This document shows positions 45,266 to 55,105 of a stretch of 64,000 nucleotides of DNA, in pieces. Source of the DNA: Candidatus Aminicenantota bacterium. GTDB taxonomy: Bacteria > Acidobacteriota > Aminicenantia > UBA2199. Below the pieces are notes generated by a model. It was not told the origin of the DNA. It worked only from the letters and a program-made list of their open reading frames with translations, and ran no database searches. The DNA is taken from positions 1 through 64,000 of the forward strand of contig JAPKZK010000138.1 of the NCBI GenBank assembly GCA_026393835.1, in the 5' to 3' direction. The position numbers and the translations under genes are program-made. How positions within the stretch are numbered: position 1 is the first letter of the stretch; each line of letters opens with the position of its first letter.

Positions 45266-47758
45266 TTATCCACTTACCGGGGGCTTGAAAATAACCCGGG
45301 TACGAGTCAAATGAACCGTGTACCGCTTCTCCGGATCGATGAGCCTGTAAATCGCGGCAAACCGCTCCTGCCCACCATGTGCATAATCCATGATTAAAAC
45401 CAACTTTTCCCCTACCCACGAAACCGCATCCGCCTCTCCCAATAACTTCACCACGGCTTCAACTTTTTCACTATCCTGCCCCAGCCCAGGCATTCCAATC
45501 GCAAACTCTATAAAATGGATGTCCTTTGTCAACGAACGCGACCCTTCGGATAAAACAACCTTGTGAAACACAAATCCTCCGGATGAAGCGACCGCCGCTT
45601 GATTTAACCGCATCAACATTTCCCCCGGCGTAAGACCTGCCGCCGCGAAAATTTCCACCACTTCTTCCAAACCCGAGGCAAAAACAGGCAGCGCCGGAAG
45701 CGACGCCATCTTTATCCGCGGATGAAACCCCTCCGAACATTTATACTCGATCCCGGCCCTACGAATCAAACGCTCGACATAACTGATCATGGATAGATGC
45801 GAAAAAAAAGTGTATTCCCCTTTCTTCTCATAAAAGATTCTAATTTTATTAAATGCCGCCGCTTCCTTCCCGGTCTCACCTGCCGGGACAGCCGGGACTG
45901 CCGGGACAACGACAGTTTGCCCGTCAATTTTTGGCGCAACCTTTTCCCGCTTAAACCCGTAAAAACACCCCCGGCACTCGCCGCACTCCATCTCCTCGCA
46001 AGAAGGCGTAAGCACCGCGGCCCCGGCTTTTTCATATTCTTTCGATAAATACTCTTTATTATAATTTACCTCGAAAAAATCCCAGGGCAAAGGTTCGGCC
46101 GGATCGATTTCTTCCAGGAACGATTCCCATTCGGTTCCACTTTCATCCATCAACCGCCGCCATTCGGGGTAATGGAAATCGACATCCCAGGCGGAAAATA
46201 TTTCACCGGCTTCAAAGGCTTTTTGCAGCAGGTCCCCCACCCGGTAATCGCCCCGGGTCAGGATGGTCTCGATCAATCCTTTCTGCGGCGAGTGAATGTC
46301 CAGGTCCAGGAATTTGATGGTTTGCAAGCGCTTGCGTAGATAATCGATTTTCTCAAAAAGGGTTTTGATGTCTTCCCTGGCCGCCCATTGCAGCGGCGTA
46401 TGTGGTTTGGGTACAAAAGAGGAAAAAGAGACATGGATGTTGATCTTTTTCCCGGCATCAGAGGCGGTTCCTTTTATTTTCCGGATCAATTGAATTATGG
46501 CTTCGATATCCTCCATGGTCTCGGTGGGCAAACCGATCATGAAATATAATTTTAATTTTTGCCAGTTGAAACGCAGCGCCAATTCCACGGCTTTAAAGAT
46601 TTCTTCGTCGGTAACGTTTTTATTGATCACCCTTCGCAGCCGTTCGCTCCCTGCTTCAGGCACGAGGGTGATACCGGTCCGCCGGAACAGGGCCAGGGTA
46701 GCAAGTAAATCCTGGGATAATGTGGAGGGCCGCAAGGAAGGCACGGAAAAAGAGGTGCCCGGGGTAATGACCTGGGGAATTAACTGCAGCAGCTCTTCCA
46801 ACTGCGGGTAATCCCCGGAACTGAGGGAGGAAAGGGAAAAGTCCTCAAAACCGGTTTCCGAGATGCCGTCCTTGATGGCGGCAACGGTATCCGGCAGGGA
46901 TTGGGTCCGGTAAGGGGAGTAATAGGCTTTGGCCTGGCAGAACCTGCAGTTTTGCGGGCAGCCCCTGGCGATTTCGACGGTGAGGCGGTTAAATACGACG
47001 TTGGTAATGGGTACGATTACTTTATGCCCGGGGATGGCATCCGCGGTTCTGAGGGTAGGGGAGACCTGTTTCCGCTTCTTCCCGGTTTTCACCTGGGGGA
47101 TATAAAACCGGCCTTTTTTTTCCAGGGGCGCCAGGCTGGGTACATAGATGCCTTTGACTTCATCGAAAAGGGATAAGGCGCTGTCTCTATTTAATGTTTT
47201 ATTTTTGACTTCGGATAGAACCGTAATGATTTCCGGGAAGAGTATTTCGCCGTCGCCAACGGCAAAGATATCGATAAAGTCTCTCAGGGGTTCGGGGTTT
47301 ACGGCGGAGATGCCGCCTGCGGCAATGATGGGGAAATGTTCCCCGGTTTGTTCCCGTTGTTCCCGTTGTTCACGGCGTATAGGGATTTGGGCCAGGGCCA
47401 GTACTTGCAGGACGTTGGTATAGGTCATTTCGGTCAGCAGGGAGAAGCCGATGAGGTCGAAAGTTTTTAAAGGGCGTTTGGTTTCCAGGGAGAAGAGGGG
47501 GAAATTGTGTTCTTTAAACACCTGGATGGAAGCTTTTTCAGGTAAAAAGCAGCGTTCGGCGATAATGTCTGGGATTTGGTTCAGCATGTGATAGAGAATC
47601 TTTATCCCGTCGTGGCTCATGCCGATTTCGTAGGTATCGGGGAATACCAGGCAGATGTTGATGGAATTTTCCGTGGGTGTTTTGTGTACGGCGTTGATTT
47701 CTTTGCCGGTATAGACCTGGGGGTTTGACAGTTTATAAATAAATTCCTGTGTGGTCAT
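45266..47758 (-). CDS. B12-binding-type radical SAM protein fused to a DUF2344-like domain
   Basis: An 830-residue protein of the TIGR03960-type. An N-terminal cobalamin-binding-like region (TYEIGMSHDGIKILYHMLN), the radical SAM cluster CPQNCRFC with cysteines 267, 271 and 274, a second cysteine set (CEEMECGECRGCFYG) around 600, and a C-terminal DUF2344-like domain (about 650-830, with FFSHLSMISYVERLIRRAG). Two tandem-repeat insertions are visible: REQREQREQ and VPAVPAVPA. Its substrate is unknown; homologues usually lie next to ribonuclease G and ribosomal protein L21 genes, which are not seen here. Confidence 0.88.
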   Translation of the reverse strand: MTTQEFIYKLSNPQVYTGKEINAVHKTPTENSINICLVFPDTYEIGMSHDGIKILYHMLNQIPDIIAERCFLPEKASIQVFKEHNFPLFSLETKRPLKTFDLIGFSLLTEMTYTNVLQVLALAQIPIRREQREQREQTGEHFPIIAAGGISAVNPEPLRDFIDIFAVGDGEILFPEIITVLSEVKNKTLNRDSALSLFDEVKGIYVPSLAPLEKKGRFYIPQVKTGKKRKQVSPTLRTADAIPGHKVIVPITNVVFNRLTVEIARGCPQNCRFCQAKAYYSPYRTQSLPDTVAAIKDGISETGFEDFSLSSLSSGDYPQLEELLQLIPQVITPGTSFSVPSLRPSTLSQDLLATLALFRRTGITLVPEAGSERLRRVINKNVTDEEIFKAVELALRFNWQKLKLYFMIGLPTETMEDIEAIIQLIRKIKGTASDAGKKINIHVSFSSFVPKPHTPLQWAAREDIKTLFEKIDYLRKRLQTIKFLDLDIHSPQKGLIETILTRGDYRVGDLLQKAFEAGEIFSAWDVDFHYPEWRRLMDESGTEWESFLEEIDPAEPLPWDFFEVNYNKEYLSKEYEKAGAAVLTPSCEEMECGECRGCFYGFKREKVAPKIDGQTVVVPAVPAVPAGETGKEAAAFNKIRIFYEKKGEYTFFSHLSMISYVERLIRRAGIEYKCSEGFHPRIKMASLPALPVFASGLEEVVEIFAAAGLTPGEMLMRLNQAAVASSGGFVFHKVVLSEGSRSLTKDIHFIEFAIGMPGLGQDSEKVEAVVKLLGEADAVSWVGEKLVLIMDYAHGGQERFAAIYRLIDPEKRYTVHLTRTRVIFKPPVSG

Positions 47759-47786
47759 TGTTTAGGTCGATGCCTCTGGCAGGTCA

Positions 47787-47884
47787 GAACCCTTTTGAAA
47801 AAGGGTTCCGACACCTCCTAAAACTTTTATTTATCAAAAATTTTGGGGGGGTCAAGGGGACCCTTTTATAAAAGGGTCCCCTTG
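47787..47884. repeat. Two perfect palindromes downstream of ppdK
   Basis: Stem 1: GAACCCTTTT (47787-47796) with AAAAGGGTTC (47799-47808). Stem 2: a perfect 32-bp palindrome at 47853-47884 with half-site CAAGGGGACCCTTTTA. Stem 2 begins 17 bp behind the ppdK stop and may terminate its transcript, though no T-run follows directly. Confidence 0.7.
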
Positions 47885-47900
47885 CCGTCGGAGACATATC

Positions 47901-50531
47901 TTACTTTCTCTCTTTCTTAATTTTAGCTTGAGCTGCGGCCAGTCGGGCAATGGGGACGCGGTACGGGGAACAGGACACATAATTCATGCCCACATGGTAG
48001 CAGAACTCGACTGAGCTGGGTTCGCCGCCGTGTTCGCCGCAAATGCCGACTTTTAAATCGGGTCGCGTCTTACGGCCCCGCTGGATACCCATATCGATCA
48101 GTTGCCCCACGCCTTCGCGGTCCAGCACCTGGAACGGATCGACGGGCAGGATGCCTTTCTTGACATATTCGGGTAAGAACGTACCCGCATCATCCCTGGA
48201 ATACCCGAAGGTCATCTGGGTGAGGTCATTGGTCCCGAAAGAAAAGAATTGGGCGGTCTCGGCGATTTTATCCGCCACCAGGCAGGCCCGTGGGATTTCG
48301 ATCATGGTTCCCACCAGGAAATCCACCCGGTCATTTTCTCTTTTAAAGATATCTTCCGCTGTCCGCATAATGATATCTTTCAAGTAGATGAATTCTTTTT
48401 CCGTACCGGTTAAGGGGATCATGATTTCGGGGAGGACTTTAACGCCTTTTTTCTTGACAGTCAGCGCCGCTTGTAGGACGGCTTCGGTTTGCATGACGGC
48501 GATTTCAGGGAAAGTGACGGCCAACCGGCAGCCGCGGTGTCCCAGCATGGGGTTGAATTCTGCCAGGCTTTCAGCTTTGGCTTTCAATTTTCCAAAAGGA
48601 ATGTTTGCCGCTTTGGCCAGTTCTTGTAATTCTTTATCGGTATGGGGAATGAATTCATGCAGGGGGGGGTCTAAGTAGCGGATGGTGACGGGGAGGCCGT
48701 CCATGGCCTCGAAAATCCCGATAAAGTCTTCTTTTTGCATGGGGAGGATTTTAGCCAGGGCTTTTTCCCTGCCGGCCTTATCGTCGGCCAGGATCATTTC
48801 GCGGACGGCGTCGATGCGGTCGCCCTGGAAGAACATGTGCTCGGTGCGGCAAAGCCCGATGCCCTCGGCGCCGAATTTGCGGGCGACTTCGCTGTCTTTG
48901 GGGGTATCGGCATTGGTTCTAACTTTGATGGGGCGTTCTTCGTCCACCCACTTCATGAACTCTTCGAAATTCCCGGAGATTTCGGGGGTGATGAGTTTAA
49001 GGGCGCCGGCGATGACTTCGCCGGTGGTGCCGTTGAGGGTAATGGTATCGCCTTCTTTAAACGCCTTGCCGGCGATTTCGCAGGTATTACCGGGTTTGAT
49101 TACCAGGTCGCCGCACCCGGCCACGCAGCATTTACCCATACCCCGGGCCACTACTGCCGCATGGGAAGTCATACCGCCGGTGGCGGTGAGAATACCCTGC
49201 GCTTTGTCCATGCCGCCGATATCTTCGGGGGAGGTTTCTTTGCGAAGCAGTACGACTTTTTCGCCCGAGGCCGCCCACTCTTCGGCTTTTTCGGCGGTGA
49301 AGACGATCTTCCCTACCGCGGCGCCGGGGGACGCCGGCAGACCTTTGGCCAGCGAGGTATAATTTTCCCTGGGGTCGATATTGGGATGCAGCAGTTGCTC
49401 CAACTCTTCAGGTTTAACCCGCATAATGGCTTCTTGTTTTGTGAATAATCCTTCATGCATCATGTCCACTGCGACCTTTACGGAAGCAAAACCGGTGCGT
49501 TTGCCGTTCCGGGTTTGTAAAATAAATAATTTGCCGTTCTCGATGGTAAATTCCATATCCTGCATGTCGGCGTAATGGTGTTCCAATATATTTTTAATAT
49601 CGATCAATTGTTTATATATTCCCGGCTCCTGTTTTTCCAGTTCCGCTACCGGCAGGGGGGTCCGGATGCCGGCCACCACGTCCTCGCCCTGGGCGTTCAT
49701 CAGGTATTCGCCGTAATACTTGTTCTCGCCCGTGGAGGGGTTCCTGGAAAACGCTACCCCGGTGCCGGAGGTTTCGCCCAGGTTGCCGAAAACCATGGAT
49801 TGTATATTCACGGCGGTGCCTTTGAGGCCGGTAATTTTGTATAATTCCCGGTACTTAATGGCCCTGGCGTTGTTCCATGAACCGAATACCGCGTCGATGG
49901 CTTTCCACAATTGGTCTTTAGGGTCCTGGGGGAATTCCGCGCCGGTTTCTTTTTTGACCAATTCTTTGTATTTAAGAACGATTGTTTTCAAGTCGTCAAC
50001 ATCCAGGTCCACGTCTTTTTCAATTTTTTTAGCAAGTTTCTGTGCATGGAGTATCTCTTCGAATTTATTTTTGTCGATTTCCAGGACGACGTCTCCGAAC
50101 ATCTGGATGAACCGCCTGTAGGAATCGTAAGCAAAGCGGCTATTGCCGGATTTTTGCACCAGTCCGGTCACGGATTGGTCATTGAGTCCCAGGTTGAGGA
50201 TGGTGTCCATCATACCGGGCATGGAAGCGGCGGCGCCGGAACGTACGGATACCAGGAGCGGGTCATCTTTAGCGCCCAACTTTTTCCCCATCAGTTTTTC
50301 CAACCGTTCCAGGTTGGCTGCTGCTTCTTGTTCCAGGCCCTGGGGATAGCTCTTATTGTTTTTGTAATATAGGTCGCATACTTCCGTGGTAATAGTAAAC
50401 CCGGGCGGGATGGGTAGTTTTAGTCCGCTCATCTCTGCCAGGTTGGCGCCTTTGCCACCTAGTAGGTCTTTCATTTCTTTTTTTCCTTCGGTGAAATCCT
50501 TGGAAAAAAAATAAACATATTTGTTTGCCAT
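47901..50531 (-). CDS. ppdK: Pyruvate, phosphate dikinase
   Basis: An 876-residue enzyme interconverting pyruvate/ATP/phosphate and PEP/AMP/pyrophosphate. N-terminal ATP-grasp domain, the swivelling phosphohistidine domain with GGMTSHAAVVARG and H457, and the C-terminal TIM barrel with TNDLTQMTFGYSRDD and catalytic C831 in GICGEHGG. The start at 50531 (MANKYVYFF) has AAGGAGG 4 nt upstream. Its presence suggests PEP/pyruvate metabolism coupled to pyrophosphate, common in anaerobes; the direction in this organism is unknown. No regulatory PPDK phosphorylase (DUF299) is adjacent. Confidence 0.95.
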   Translation of the reverse strand: MANKYVYFFSKDFTEGKKEMKDLLGGKGANLAEMSGLKLPIPPGFTITTEVCDLYYKNNKSYPQGLEQEAAANLERLEKLMGKKLGAKDDPLLVSVRSGAAASMPGMMDTILNLGLNDQSVTGLVQKSGNSRFAYDSYRRFIQMFGDVVLEIDKNKFEEILHAQKLAKKIEKDVDLDVDDLKTIVLKYKELVKKETGAEFPQDPKDQLWKAIDAVFGSWNNARAIKYRELYKITGLKGTAVNIQSMVFGNLGETSGTGVAFSRNPSTGENKYYGEYLMNAQGEDVVAGIRTPLPVAELEKQEPGIYKQLIDIKNILEHHYADMQDMEFTIENGKLFILQTRNGKRTGFASVKVAVDMMHEGLFTKQEAIMRVKPEELEQLLHPNIDPRENYTSLAKGLPASPGAAVGKIVFTAEKAEEWAASGEKVVLLRKETSPEDIGGMDKAQGILTATGGMTSHAAVVARGMGKCCVAGCGDLVIKPGNTCEIAGKAFKEGDTITLNGTTGEVIAGALKLITPEISGNFEEFMKWVDEERPIKVRTNADTPKDSEVARKFGAEGIGLCRTEHMFFQGDRIDAVREMILADDKAGREKALAKILPMQKEDFIGIFEAMDGLPVTIRYLDPPLHEFIPHTDKELQELAKAANIPFGKLKAKAESLAEFNPMLGHRGCRLAVTFPEIAVMQTEAVLQAALTVKKKGVKVLPEIMIPLTGTEKEFIYLKDIIMRTAEDIFKRENDRVDFLVGTMIEIPRACLVADKIAETAQFFSFGTNDLTQMTFGYSRDDAGTFLPEYVKKGILPVDPFQVLDREGVGQLIDMGIQRGRKTRPDLKVGICGEHGGEPSSVEFCYHVGMNYVSCSPYRVPIARLAAAQAKIKKERK

Positions 50532-50559
50532 TTGGCCTCCTTCGTTTTTCATTTATTTT

Positions 50560-53220
50560 CTACGACAATTTATCCAAAACTTTTTTCTTAAAATCCATTA
50601 ATTGGAAGGGTTTTTTTAAGCACTCGACTTTAGTCTTCTTTAAGAATTTATAGATATCCTGGGAATAAGGGTCTGCCGTCACCATGATGACTTTTTTTTC
50701 CATTTTTTTTGTGCGTAAGAACTCGTAGATATCCATACCGCTGATTTCCGGCATGCGGATATCGGTAATAACCAGGTCGAAACCGTCGTCGCCCTGGAGC
50801 ATCTGCAGGGCTTCCGGGCCGCTGGTGCTGGTGACGATATCCAAATCGACGTCATTTAACAGGATTTCTTTCATCAAATCCACCAGGTAGGCTTCATCGT
50901 CCACGATCAGGATTTTTCCGCGCAGGGATTTCTTCCTGGGCGCCGGTATATAATCGGTTATCACTTCCTCCGCCGGCGTTTTCTTAAAAGGAAATGTAAC
51001 TGTAAGTTCCAGGTACTCTCCTTTTATCGATTTAATAGTGCGGGATGCTTCGTGGTTGGCAATAACTCTTTCACAGATGCACAGGCCCAGGCCTGCTTTA
51101 CCTGGGAAATGCGAAAAAAATGGGGTCCAGATTTCCTGGAGTTCGGCCTCGTCGACGCCGATGCCGTTGTCCCGGACGGTTAATGTATAGGCATGAGCGT
51201 TCCCGGGCCTCGTTATGCGGGTTTTTATGGAGATCATGCCGACATGACCGGCATGGCCGGTCTTTTGTTTTGCTTTTTCTTTGATGGCCTGGACTGCATT
51301 ATCGATTATATTGGTGGCCAACACCTCGATTTGTCCAGGAATCAGCATAACATAGGGAACCGAAGGGTCCAGGTCCAGGTTTATTTTTATGTTTTCTACG
51401 GACTGGATTTCGATGAAATAGGGTTTTAATGAACCGATAATATTATTTAAATTCTCTTTCTCTCTTATTTGTTCTTCGCCTTTGAAATAGTCCTTTAAGA
51501 AGTTTAACTGCTCGGTCAATTCATTGGCATTTTTTTCTATCTTGAGAATCCTCTCCCGGATGAACTCATCTTCTACTTTGGTTAATAGTATCTGGGAATA
51601 TCCCAGGATAGGGGTCAATTTATTTTTGAGTTTATGGAATATCACCGGGAGCATCTCGCCTAATACTTCATTTTTCTGTAATATCAGCAGGTTTTTTTTC
51701 GATTGGGTTAACTCCTTATCAAATGTAAATAGTTCGCGGGTGACCAGCGTTTTCTTATTGGTCTCATTTTCCCTGCCCTGGTAATTGAAATAATTCTGGA
51801 AAGAATTGGCAATGATATTGGCCAGGATTTGTACGTAAGACATTTCCAGGTCAAGGGCCAGGTAATCCTCACTGGCCACTTTCAACAGTAGAAACCCGAA
51901 AAAGTTGTTGTGGTAAGAAATGGGAAATACCAGGGTATATTTATCCGGATCTATTTCTAATTCTTTCATCTCCGTGGTTTCCAGCCGGACCGGTTCATTG
52001 GATATCCGTGATTTCACCAGGCTCTGGAAATCGTCTGCGCTAATGGGTTTTTTACTGAACTCTTTACCGGTCATCAGTGCGAAATGATCGGTTGCCGGGT
52101 CCTTATAGATAAATTCGATGGTAAATTCGTTGATAAAGTGTTCGAAATACTCGAACAATGAGGCCATGATTTTTTCCGGGGAAACCAGTGAAGAAAAGAA
52201 ATAGGACAGGTTCAGCATATGGGACAGGAATATTTTTTCCCTGGCCACCTGCGCCTGGGCGCCGGATAATTGCTGCGTCAGCAGCACCATATCCAATTCT
52301 TCTTTCATCAGGGTTATAATTAACGATGAGCCGGTGGCGATAATTTTAGCCAGGTCTTTCTGCATTTCCGGGAAGTCGTTGATATAGGTCCCCATGATAT
52401 TGGGAAGCGCTTTTATGGTTGCATCCACTTCCGAAAGGGAGAGGTGCAATAATTTTTTGGTATTGTTTTCCACCTCTTTGAAAATATCTTTCCTATCGGA
52501 ATCATCGTCTGAGAGCAGCAGTTCCGTCAATTGGTTGGCAATAAAGGAGATTTTGTTCGGGACTTCATCGCTAGTCAGTTCAACGTGGTTTTTAATCCCT
52601 TCTTTGAAGTAACCCGGGAAATTCCAGTATTCACAAAATGTCATACCCAGTTCGATATGATCGGTAGCGAATGCTTTCCTTTCTTCTTTGATCAATTTTT
52701 CATCCCTGGGCGAATAGATTTTATGATATTTTGCCGGGGTATGCAGGAATAAAACCAGTTGGCCGATATCGGCCAGTAGACCGGAGACATATAATTCATC
52801 AGGATCAGGATAGCTTACTTTTTGGGCCAGGAGCAAACTGATGGAAGAAAAGATAAGGGATTTTTTTAGGATGCAGTTGAAAGTGTTGCCGAATTTGGGC
52901 TGATAATCTACTTTCTTGAGAAAATCGAAAATCGAAAAAGTAAAGGCAAGGTCGCGTATCTTACGCGTGCCCAGGAGAACAATGGCGTGGGAAAGGGTAC
53001 GTATCTCCTGCGGGAACCCGTAAAAAGGAGAATTGGCAACTTTGAGGATTTGGGCTGATAAAAAAGGGTCTTTGCCCACGACTTCCGTCAAATCCTTTAC
53101 AAATGATACCGGGTTTCGTTTTTCCAGTTCGATGATGTCATACAGTGTCTTCGACAGCGTCGGCAGCTTGATAGAGTGTAAAACTTTTTCTAAATCCATT
53201 GGTACTCTCTGAAATTCCAT
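50560..53220 (-). CDS. HDOD - GAF-like - histidine kinase - receiver protein
   Basis: An 887-residue multidomain signalling protein: HDOD domain (about 1-240, with DPFLSAQILKVANSPFYGFP), a helical/GAF-like sensor (about 310-470), a kinase core whose H-box is VIFHKLKNKLTPILGYSQIL, HATPase motifs NIIDNAVQAI and DNGIGVD, GLGLCICERV, and a C-terminal receiver (ILIVDDEAYLVDL, phosphoacceptor in VITDIRMP). No membrane segment. MEFQRVP at 53220 is chosen because a consensus promoter ends 7 nt upstream; the longer frame would overlap the promoter itself. Confidence 0.88.
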   Translation of the reverse strand: MEFQRVPMDLEKVLHSIKLPTLSKTLYDIIELEKRNPVSFVKDLTEVVGKDPFLSAQILKVANSPFYGFPQEIRTLSHAIVLLGTRKIRDLAFTFSIFDFLKKVDYQPKFGNTFNCILKKSLIFSSISLLLAQKVSYPDPDELYVSGLLADIGQLVLFLHTPAKYHKIYSPRDEKLIKEERKAFATDHIELGMTFCEYWNFPGYFKEGIKNHVELTSDEVPNKISFIANQLTELLLSDDDSDRKDIFKEVENNTKKLLHLSLSEVDATIKALPNIMGTYINDFPEMQKDLAKIIATGSSLIITLMKEELDMVLLTQQLSGAQAQVAREKIFLSHMLNLSYFFSSLVSPEKIMASLFEYFEHFINEFTIEFIYKDPATDHFALMTGKEFSKKPISADDFQSLVKSRISNEPVRLETTEMKELEIDPDKYTLVFPISYHNNFFGFLLLKVASEDYLALDLEMSYVQILANIIANSFQNYFNYQGRENETNKKTLVTRELFTFDKELTQSKKNLLILQKNEVLGEMLPVIFHKLKNKLTPILGYSQILLTKVEDEFIRERILKIEKNANELTEQLNFLKDYFKGEEQIREKENLNNIIGSLKPYFIEIQSVENIKINLDLDPSVPYVMLIPGQIEVLATNIIDNAVQAIKEKAKQKTGHAGHVGMISIKTRITRPGNAHAYTLTVRDNGIGVDEAELQEIWTPFFSHFPGKAGLGLCICERVIANHEASRTIKSIKGEYLELTVTFPFKKTPAEEVITDYIPAPRKKSLRGKILIVDDEAYLVDLMKEILLNDVDLDIVTSTSGPEALQMLQGDDGFDLVITDIRMPEISGMDIYEFLRTKKMEKKVIMVTADPYSQDIYKFLKKTKVECLKKPFQLMDFKKKVLDKLS

Positions 53221-53227
53221 TCTTCCA

Positions 53228-53256
53228 ATTATATGACATTTTAATCGCAAATACAA
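53228..53256 (-). promoter_or_regulatory. Promoter of the HDOD-kinase gene (leaderless)
   Basis: On the minus strand TTGTAT (53256-53251), 17 nt, TATAAT (53233-53228). The ATG (53220) is 7 nt from the -10 box, so transcription should start at or next to it. Confidence 0.65.
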
Positions 53257-53314
53257 CTGTAAGGTGAGAATTCAAAAAAAAAACCGGGTCTTCACCTTCG
53301 CCAGGAATTGGCGA

Positions 53315-53343
53315 TTGGCGGATGAGTGGGTTTATGTTATAAT
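53315..53343 (+). promoter_or_regulatory. lptB promoter
   Basis: TTGGCG (53315-53320), 17 nt, TATAAT (53338-53343), with an extended -10 TGT before it. The 39-nt leader holds AAGGAG before the ATG. It diverges from the HDOD-kinase promoter. Confidence 0.6.
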
Positions 53344-53388
53344 AAATCGGTCCGCGAATTTTTGAATTCACGGCCCGCAAGGAGAAAA

Positions 53389-54150
53389 ATGAACAGTACG
53401 GCAGTTCCGCAAGAAACAGCAAGACATCGATTACAAACGGTCGAGTTGACAAAAATTTATAACAAAACAAAGGTGGTGGACCGCATAAACCTGGGCGTCG
53501 AGAGCGGGGATATAATCGGCTTGCTGGGCCGCAACGGCGCAGGCAAAACTACTACCTTTCTCATGATGTCCGGTATTGTCAAACCCGACGGCGGAAAAGT
53601 ACTGCTGGACGGCGAAAACATGAATGACCTGCCTTCCCATCTGAGGGCGGAAAAGGGCCTGGTCTACCTGCCCCAACAGCACTCTGTCTTCCTGAAAGCC
53701 ACTGTTTTCCAGAATTTATTCATGGTGCTGGAACTTTACCATGATAAACAAAGCGCCGTGGAAAAAGCCCGGGGGTTAATGGAAGACTTCGGCTTAACTA
53801 CGGTGGAAAATTCCATTGCCTACCAACTGTCCGGCGGTGAAAAACGCCGACTGGAAATCGCCAGGGCCATGATTATGCAACCTAAATTCCTGTTCCTGGA
53901 CGAACCTTTTACCGGCATCGATCCTATCACCATCCTGGAAATCCAGAAGGTTATCCTGAAATTGAAAGAGAGGGGGATGGGGATCATCATTACCGATCAT
54001 AATGTCAAAGATACGTTCGATATCACGGATAAAGTCTACATTATCCAGAAAGGGCAATTATTAAGTTCCGGTCCCCCGGCGGAAGTGGTTAAAGAAGAAC
54101 GCACCCGCCAACTTTTTTTGGGACATGACTTCGAATGGGAGGAAAGGTAG
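53389..54150 (+). CDS. lptB: LPS export ABC transporter ATPase LptB
   Basis: A 253-residue ABC ATPase that powers LptFGC in moving lipopolysaccharide to the outer membrane. Walker A GRNGAGKTT at 47-55, LptB-type Q-loop region LPQQHSVF, signature LSGGE at 147-151, Walker B FLFLDEPFTGIDP at 167-179, H-loop IITDHNV. The start at 53389 has AAGGAG upstream; the extra frame to 53326 runs through the promoter. lptA/lptC are not adjacent. Its presence indicates an LPS-type outer membrane. Confidence 0.93.
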   Translation: MNSTAVPQETARHRLQTVELTKIYNKTKVVDRINLGVESGDIIGLLGRNGAGKTTTFLMMSGIVKPDGGKVLLDGENMNDLPSHLRAEKGLVYLPQQHSVFLKATVFQNLFMVLELYHDKQSAVEKARGLMEDFGLTTVENSIAYQLSGGEKRRLEIARAMIMQPKFLFLDEPFTGIDPITILEIQKVILKLKERGMGIIITDHNVKDTFDITDKVYIIQKGQLLSSGPPAEVVKEERTRQLFLGHDFEWEER

Positions 54151-54156
54151 GGGCGT

Positions 54157-54999
54157 TTACTTTTTGTCCCGGGCAAGGAGAACCGGGTAGAAACGGGGAA
54201 AATGGTCGATGACCCGCAGCCCCGGGGCGAGTTGGAGCGAATCTTGCAGGGCCCGGGTAATGTAAATTTTCGCCGTATTAACCGCTTCCCGGAGAGTTTC
54301 CCCACGGGCAATAGCAGCGGCAATGGCTGAGGCCAGCGTGCACCCGGAGCCATGATTGTTTACCCCCCGGATCAGCTCCGACTCGAAACTTATCATTTCC
54401 TTGCCGTCGAATAAAATATCCACTGCTTTGTTGGATTCCAGGTGCCCGCCTTTCATTAAAACAGGGACTTTAAAACGTTCAAACAGTTCCCGCGCGGCTT
54501 CTTCCAGGTGTTGGCGCGTCTCCAACCGTTTATCCAGGAGAATCCCGGCTTCCGGCATGTTGGGGGTGATTAGTGCGGCCATGGGAAAAAGTTTCTCGGT
54601 TAATAGGCGGATGGCGTCATCCCGGATGAGTTTGCTGCCGGAGGTGGCTGCAAAGACGGGATCGATGATGAGGGGCGCTTTTGGGTAATGTGGGTCGGCC
54701 AGGGTGTGGGCGATTATCTCGATGATTTCGGCTGAGAAGAGCATACCGGTTTTAATGGCTTTGATGGGGAATCCTTCCAGCACGGCGATGAGTTGTTTTT
54801 GAACGACTTCGGGGTCGATGGGTTGAATAGCGGAGACGCCTTTGAGGTTTTGGGCGGTTACGGCGGTAATGACACTGGTCCCGAAAACGCCCAGGGCGGA
54901 GAAGGTTTTTATATCGGCCTGGATGCCGGCGCCTCCGCCGGAATCGGAACCGGCGATGGTTAAGGTCGCGCAATTTTCTAACAATTTTTTCATCATCAT
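54157..54999 (-). CDS. thiD: Hydroxymethylpyrimidine (phosphate) kinase ThiD
   Basis: A 280-residue ribokinase-fold kinase phosphorylating HMP and HMP-P in thiamine biosynthesis. Motifs: [35 protein letters not shown], and the anion hole [23 protein letters not shown] lies 7 nt before the first ATG, with a TATAAT box further up. No TPP riboswitch was recognised in the short leader. It is convergent with lptB and separated by 6 bp. Confidence 0.93.
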   Translation of the reverse strand: MMMKKLLENCATLTIAGSDSGGGAGIQADIKTFSALGVFGTSVITAVTAQNLKGVSAIQPIDPEVVQKQLIAVLEGFPIKAIKTGMLFSAEIIEIIAHTLADPHYPKAPLIIDPVFAATSGSKLIRDDAIRLLTEKLFPMAALITPNMPEAGILLDKRLETRQHLEEAARELFERFKVPVLMKGGHLESNKAVDILFDGKEMISFESELIRGVNNHGSGCTLASAIAAAIARGETLREAVNTAKIYITRALQDSLQLAPGLRVIDHFPRFYPVLLARDKK

Positions 55000-55062
55000 A
55001 CTTTGCCTCCGACGGGTCAGAATCCTATTATATCAAATTTACGGAGAAATGGCCACTCCCAC

Positions 55063-55091
55063 TTGATAATAATGGGCACTTCAATTAAAAT
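55063..55091 (+). promoter_or_regulatory. tadA promoter (near-leaderless)
   Basis: TTGATA (55063-55068), 17 nt, TAAAAT (55086-55091); the ATG at 55106 lies 14 nt behind the -10 box. Predicted leader about 7 nt, too short for a ribosome site, and none is present. Confidence 0.55.
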
Positions 55092-55105
55092 AGTTACTTA
55101 CAAAA

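Noticed and set aside
54999-55060. TPP riboswitch before thiD
   Set aside because: The leader is under about 40 nt and lacks the conserved TPP-riboswitch core.
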